In this document: piece by piece, positions 61,095-64,000 of the stretch | Layout of the letters: every line of letters begins with the position of its first letter | How positions within the stretch are numbered: position 1 is the first letter of the stretch | Origin: Microbacterium neungamense | GTDB taxonomy: Bacteria; Actinomycetota; Actinomycetes; Actinomycetales; Microbacteriaceae | Direction of reading: 5' to 3' | Length of the DNA stretch: 64,000 nt | NCBI RefSeq assembly: GCF_024971095.1 | Contig: NZ_CP069717.1 | Coordinates: 1,178,001-1,242,000 of the forward strand | Position numbers and translations under genes: made by a program | The notes under the pieces: generated by a model | The model's input: the letters and a program-made list of their open reading frames with translations, nothing else | The model's database searches: none | What the model was told of the DNA's origin: nothing

Positions 61095-63092
61095 TCACAT
61101 CACGTTGCCGATGTAGGAGTACTTCACGAACACCTCCGGTGCGATGCCGGACTCCTCGAGCACGCCCTGGATGGCGTTCATCATGTAGTTGGAGTCCCAG
61201 CCCATGTAGAGGAAGTGCTCCTCGTCGAGCGCGTCCCAGTGGCCCTTCCACGCCATCGCGTCGTAGATCGGGCCGCCGTGGCGCGCGCTGTACGCCACGG
61301 CCGCGCCGCGGTCGTCCGTCCACGCCCGTCGGAACACCCGGTTGAACAGGGCCTTCACGTCCTTGATCTCCCAGTGCTCGCCGCGGTACTCGACGTAGTC
61401 GAATTCGCGCTCCCAGCCGGCCGGCCAGCCGCGCCGGCGCACGGCGTCCAGGATCGGGGTGAGGCCGTCGTCATCGATCTCCGGCAGCGCCGGTCGCGCC
61501 CAGATCCGCACGAGCTCCGCGGTGAGCGCCGCGGTCCGCTGCCCGATCGCGGCCGTGCCCCAGGCATCCGTCGCGGCGAGGGCGCGTGTCGCGGGCACCG
61601 CGCTGCGCGCGTACGCCTCGTCCCGCTTGACCGGGAAGGGGGCGCCGAAGACGCGCTCGGTGAGTTCTTGCTCGAGCAGCGTGAGGTTGCCCAGGGTCGG
61701 TGCGAGTGCGCGGTGGCTGTTCTGCTCGTCCTCGCTGAACTCGCTCCACGGACGGATGCCGTCGCCCGACCAGCTGTCCGCGGGCGCGGCCGGCACGATG
61801 TGCTCCACGTCGAACCCGGCGACGTCCTCGACCCCCTCCAGGCGGCCGAGAACGTATGCGGCGTGCGGCAGCTCGCCGTACTTCAGCACCGCGGAGACGC
61901 GCTCGTCGGACGGCGTGATGCGCGCCACGGCGCGCATCAGGGCGTCGCGTCCCTGCGCCCGGGCCCGGCACAGCCGCGCGATCAGGCGTTCCGTGGGGAG
62001 GCCCACGATCGCACGACGCAGCAGCATCGCCTGCACCCACTCCAGCGTCTCGATCAGCTCGGCGCGGTCGATGAGGCCGCGGCGGTGGTCGCCGTAGACG
62101 CTCATCGCCAGCGGGTAGGCGATCCGGCCGAACGTGTTCAGGAAGCCGAGCTGACGGCGGATCTCCGGGTCGGGCTCGCGCGACGGGTCGAGCAGGTTGC
62201 CGTAGATCTCCGCGTACTCGCGCCACACCGTCGCCTCGGCGCGCAGGCGCTCCAGGTCCACCCGCGGGAACGAGCCGCGGAAGGCGGCATACACGCCGTG
62301 CTCTCCGGCGGCGGCGACCTCTCGCCCGGTCGTCATCACCAGGTAGTGCCGCCAGAACGCGCCGATCGTCTCGCCGGTGCTGCGCTCGATGGGCAGCCAG
62401 AACTCCTCCTCGACGGCCAGCTGCTCGGCGTGCGAGAGGCCCATCAGGATGTAGTTGTGGATCAGCTCGTGGTCCCGCAGCGGCTCGCCGGTGGAGTTCA
62501 GGCTCTCGAAGATCTGCTGGGCGTTCGCCTCGGCGCCGAGCGTGATCGACACGTGCTCCAGCTTCTGCAGCCCGCGCCACACCCGCGGCGCCTCCTCGGC
62601 GTGCACCTGGCTGCGGAAGAACGCGTAGTTGTCGTCGAAGCGGGACTCGCGGTCGGCGTCGTCGCGGCGGTCGAGCACGACGGACTCGTACAGGTCGGCC
62701 CAGGTGTGGTGCGGACGCAGCTTGGTGCGCGACGGGTCGTCGTGCCGCACCAGCACGCGCTCCAGCTCGGTCGCCATGGCCGGGTCGGTGTCGCGGACGG
62801 CGTGATGCAGCGCCGCGATCAGCAGCATCACCGTGGTGATCCGCTGCTGCCCGTCGATGAGGATGAGGTCGGCGCCGGAGGCGTCCTGGGCGGACAGGAT
62901 CGAGCCGATGAAGTGGCGGTGCGATTCGTCCTCGGCGGCGACGGCGCGGACGTCGGAGAGCAGCTTCTCGCATCCGCCGATGTCCCAGCGGTACTGGCGC
63001 TGGTAGACCGGGACCACGATGTTCGTGGACGGGGCGGAGAGCCATTCGATCGTGCCTGTTGCGGTTGCTTCGACATTGGTCGCCGTTGCCAT
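61095..63092 (-). CDS. DUF262-DUF1524 protein, possible GmrSD-like type IV restriction enzyme
   Basis: 665 residues, one chain. The N-terminal DUF262 domain has the ParB/GmrS-like PVYQRQYRW (about 28) and DGQQRITTVM (about 79), a nucleotide-dependent motif. The DUF1524 HNH-type nuclease motif is DVEHIVPA (about 430) with LGNLTLLEQ (about 467). In GmrSD the two domains cut modified DNA. The final 100 residues (YSARHGGPIYDAM and on) look like a separate domain I cannot name. Surrounded by housekeeping genes, with no methyltransferase nearby. Function as defence is inferred. ATG at 63092. Confidence 0.85.
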   Translation of the reverse strand: MATATNVEATATGTIEWLSAPSTNIVVPVYQRQYRWDIGGCEKLLSDVRAVAAEDESHRHFIGSILSAQDASGADLILIDGQQRITTVMLLIAALHHAVRDTDPAMATELERVLVRHDDPSRTKLRPHHTWADLYESVVLDRRDDADRESRFDDNYAFFRSQVHAEEAPRVWRGLQKLEHVSITLGAEANAQQIFESLNSTGEPLRDHELIHNYILMGLSHAEQLAVEEEFWLPIERSTGETIGAFWRHYLVMTTGREVAAAGEHGVYAAFRGSFPRVDLERLRAEATVWREYAEIYGNLLDPSREPDPEIRRQLGFLNTFGRIAYPLAMSVYGDHRRGLIDRAELIETLEWVQAMLLRRAIVGLPTERLIARLCRARAQGRDALMRAVARITPSDERVSAVLKYGELPHAAYVLGRLEGVEDVAGFDVEHIVPAAPADSWSGDGIRPWSEFSEDEQNSHRALAPTLGNLTLLEQELTERVFGAPFPVKRDEAYARSAVPATRALAATDAWGTAAIGQRTAALTAELVRIWARPALPEIDDDGLTPILDAVRRRGWPAGWEREFDYVEYRGEHWEIKDVKALFNRVFRRAWTDDRGAAVAYSARHGGPIYDAMAWKGHWDALDEEHFLYMGWDSNYMMNAIQGVLEESGIAPEVFVKYSYIGNVM

Positions 63093-63141
63093 GACTGTGT
63101 GATGCCTCCGGACGGGCGGGGATGCGAGAGCCGCCCCGTCG

Positions 63142-63147
63142 AGTCTA
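63142..63147 (-). promoter_or_regulatory. -10 of the DUF262-DUF1524 gene (TAGACT)
   Basis: Minus-strand TAGACT; transcription would start near 63135, a leader of about 43 bases holding CCGGAGG. Confidence 0.55.
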
Positions 63148-63199
63148 GCCGCCGGCCTCCGCCCGGCCCGGGCTCCCGGGCCCGCTCAGGGGCCCGATG

Positions 63200-63212
63200 T
63201 AGGCTTGCCTAA
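63200..63212 (+). promoter_or_regulatory. -10 TAGGCT overlapped by a DtxR/IdeR-like iron box
   Basis: TAGGCTTGCCTAA contains TAGGC-TT-GCCTA, a palindrome. Its right part matches 11 of 13 bases of the actinobacterial iron box end TAGGCTAACCTAA. It covers the -10 hexamer at 63200-63205. Confidence 0.45.
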
Positions 63213-63253
63213 GTGGGCCTGTAAGAACTTCGCTGGCCCCGTACGAAAGGAAC

Positions 63254-64000
63254 ATGACTCGCATCATGGGATACATCAAGTCCGCAGCGCTCGAGGAGAA
63301 GGGCTTCGTCGTCCTGGACCGGTACGACCAGGAGGCCGACCCCAAGGAGTGGCTGGACATCGAGTACGTCGACTGGAAGTCCTCGGGTGACACCCGCTTC
63401 GCGCCGCTCGCCAGCGCCAAGGGCGAGATCGAGTGCAACGGGTTCTGGAACCACAAGCCGCCGCGGACCGACAAGGACGGCGTCTGGATCGAGTCGCAGG
63501 TGGAGAAGGCGCCGAACCTGACCCGCCGCGCGCAGGAGCCGGGCGCGAACGTCGGCCGCTGCCGCGTCATCGAGCTGCAGCCGACCCCGTACGGCGAGTG
63601 CCTGTACAACCTGCACCAGGACGACAACAACCGCCTGAACCCGGATGGCACCGGCTGGGTCGTGCGCGGCTTCTTCAACCTGACCGACGACAAGGACAGC
63701 TACTTCGTCCTGCGCGAGAACCGCACCGACCCGAGCATCGAGTACCGCATCGCTCTGCCGGCCGGCGCGCAGCTGGTCGTCGACACCCAGCGCCTGTGGC
63801 ACGCCGCGACCCACAACGGCACCGAGCCGCGCTACTGCCTGATCACCTCGTGGACGTCGGGCCCCGAGCTCGACGCGTACATCGAGAAGTACCACGGCAC
63901 CGACGAGGTGGAGAACTACCCCGTTCCGCAGGACGTGCTCGAGGCCGGCTACGCCGAGCAGGCGCGTCGTGACGCCGCCCGCGCCGCCTACTACGCTGCG
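63254..64000 (+). CDS. Probable 2-oxoglutarate/Fe(II)-type oxygenase-like protein (cut off by window end)
   Basis: 249 codons are open to the window end without a stop. No family name is certain. The HxD metal pair is H121 and D123 (NLHQDDNNRLN), the distal His is H183 (RLWHAATHNG) and R193 (EPRYCLITSW) could bind 2-oxoglutarate; this order is the double-stranded beta-helix dioxygenase pattern. N-terminus MGYIKSAALEEKGFVVLDRYDQ. ATG at 63254 has GAAAGGA before it; ATG at 63266 is the alternative. Possible iron box upstream. Substrate unknown. Confidence 0.75.
   Translation, partial: MTRIMGYIKSAALEEKGFVVLDRYDQEADPKEWLDIEYVDWKSSGDTRFAPLASAKGEIECNGFWNHKPPRTDKDGVWIESQVEKAPNLTRRAQEPGANVGRCRVIELQPTPYGECLYNLHQDDNNRLNPDGTGWVVRGFFNLTDDKDSYFVLRENRTDPSIEYRIALPAGAQLVVDTQRLWHAATHNGTEPRYCLITSWTSGPELDAYIEKYHGTDEVENYPVPQDVLEAGYAEQARRDAARAAYYAA

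Overview
The window is high-GC actinobacterial chromosomal DNA, most like Microbacterium or another Microbacteriaceae. The basis is the very high GC, frequent GTG starts, a rpsB-tsf-pyrH-frr-cdsA block preceded by comM-dprA-xerC, the GlgE alpha-glucan pathway, a ClpS-DUF2017 pair, and a gatCAB amidotransferase operon. No species name can be given from the sequence alone. I saw no prophage, insertion sequence, CRISPR array, rRNA or origin. Coding density is about 95 percent.

Layout. 1-2.8 kb: end of comM, then dprA and xerC (DNA uptake/processing and recombination). 2.8-8.9 kb: an M23 peptidase opposite the translation/lipid block rpsB, tsf, pyrH, frr, cdsA and a DivIVA-domain protein. 8.9-14.7 kb: an exported lytic-transglycosylase-like protein, a zinc-ribbon protein, a hydrolase, an AI-2E family permease, a large unknown membrane protein and a CnoX-like thioredoxin/TPR protein. 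14.7-21.2 kb (minus strand): glgX-glgE-glgB, alpha-glucan building and trimming. 21.3-26.1 kb: cysteine desulfurase-like gene, mnmA, ligA. 26.2-29.8 kb (minus): DEAD-box helicase and an acyl-CoA/AMP ligase. 29.9-36.2 kb: a RibD-C reductase, gatC-gatA-gatB, dinB, a small membrane protein and an odd P-loop kinase. 36.2-38.8 kb: DUF2017, clpS, a GNAT-metallopeptidase fusion, tRNA-His, orn, tRNA-Arg. 38.9-46.9 kb: LysE exporter, msrA, ssb-like, a lipoprotein, a BASS transporter, ettA, two thioesterases and unknowns. 46.9-58.4 kb: globin, MscS channel, pepN, coproporphyrin ferrochelatase, rpiB, Nei glycosylase, an alanine symporter with an amidohydrolase, dps, gamma carbonic anhydrase, tRNA-Met. 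58.3-64 kb: a small acidic protein antisense to the tRNA, YihY, a damaged DUF72 gene with a KTSC gene, an acidic peptide gene, a DUF262-DUF1524 protein (possible defence nuclease) and, running off the end, a HxD...H...R protein that looks like a 2-oxoglutarate/Fe(II) enzyme.

The strongest pattern across the window is promoter architecture. At least 23 protein genes have a -10 hexamer (consensus TAGNCT; A at position 2 and T at position 6 invariant) placed 6 or 7 bases before an ATG or GTG, with no Shine-Dalgarno sequence. This is what leaderless transcripts look like, and it fixes several start codons. Genes with a real leader and a purine-rich ribosome binding site (rpsB, tsf, pyrH, frr, gatA, gatB, ettA, msrA, ssb, dps, pepN) form the other class.
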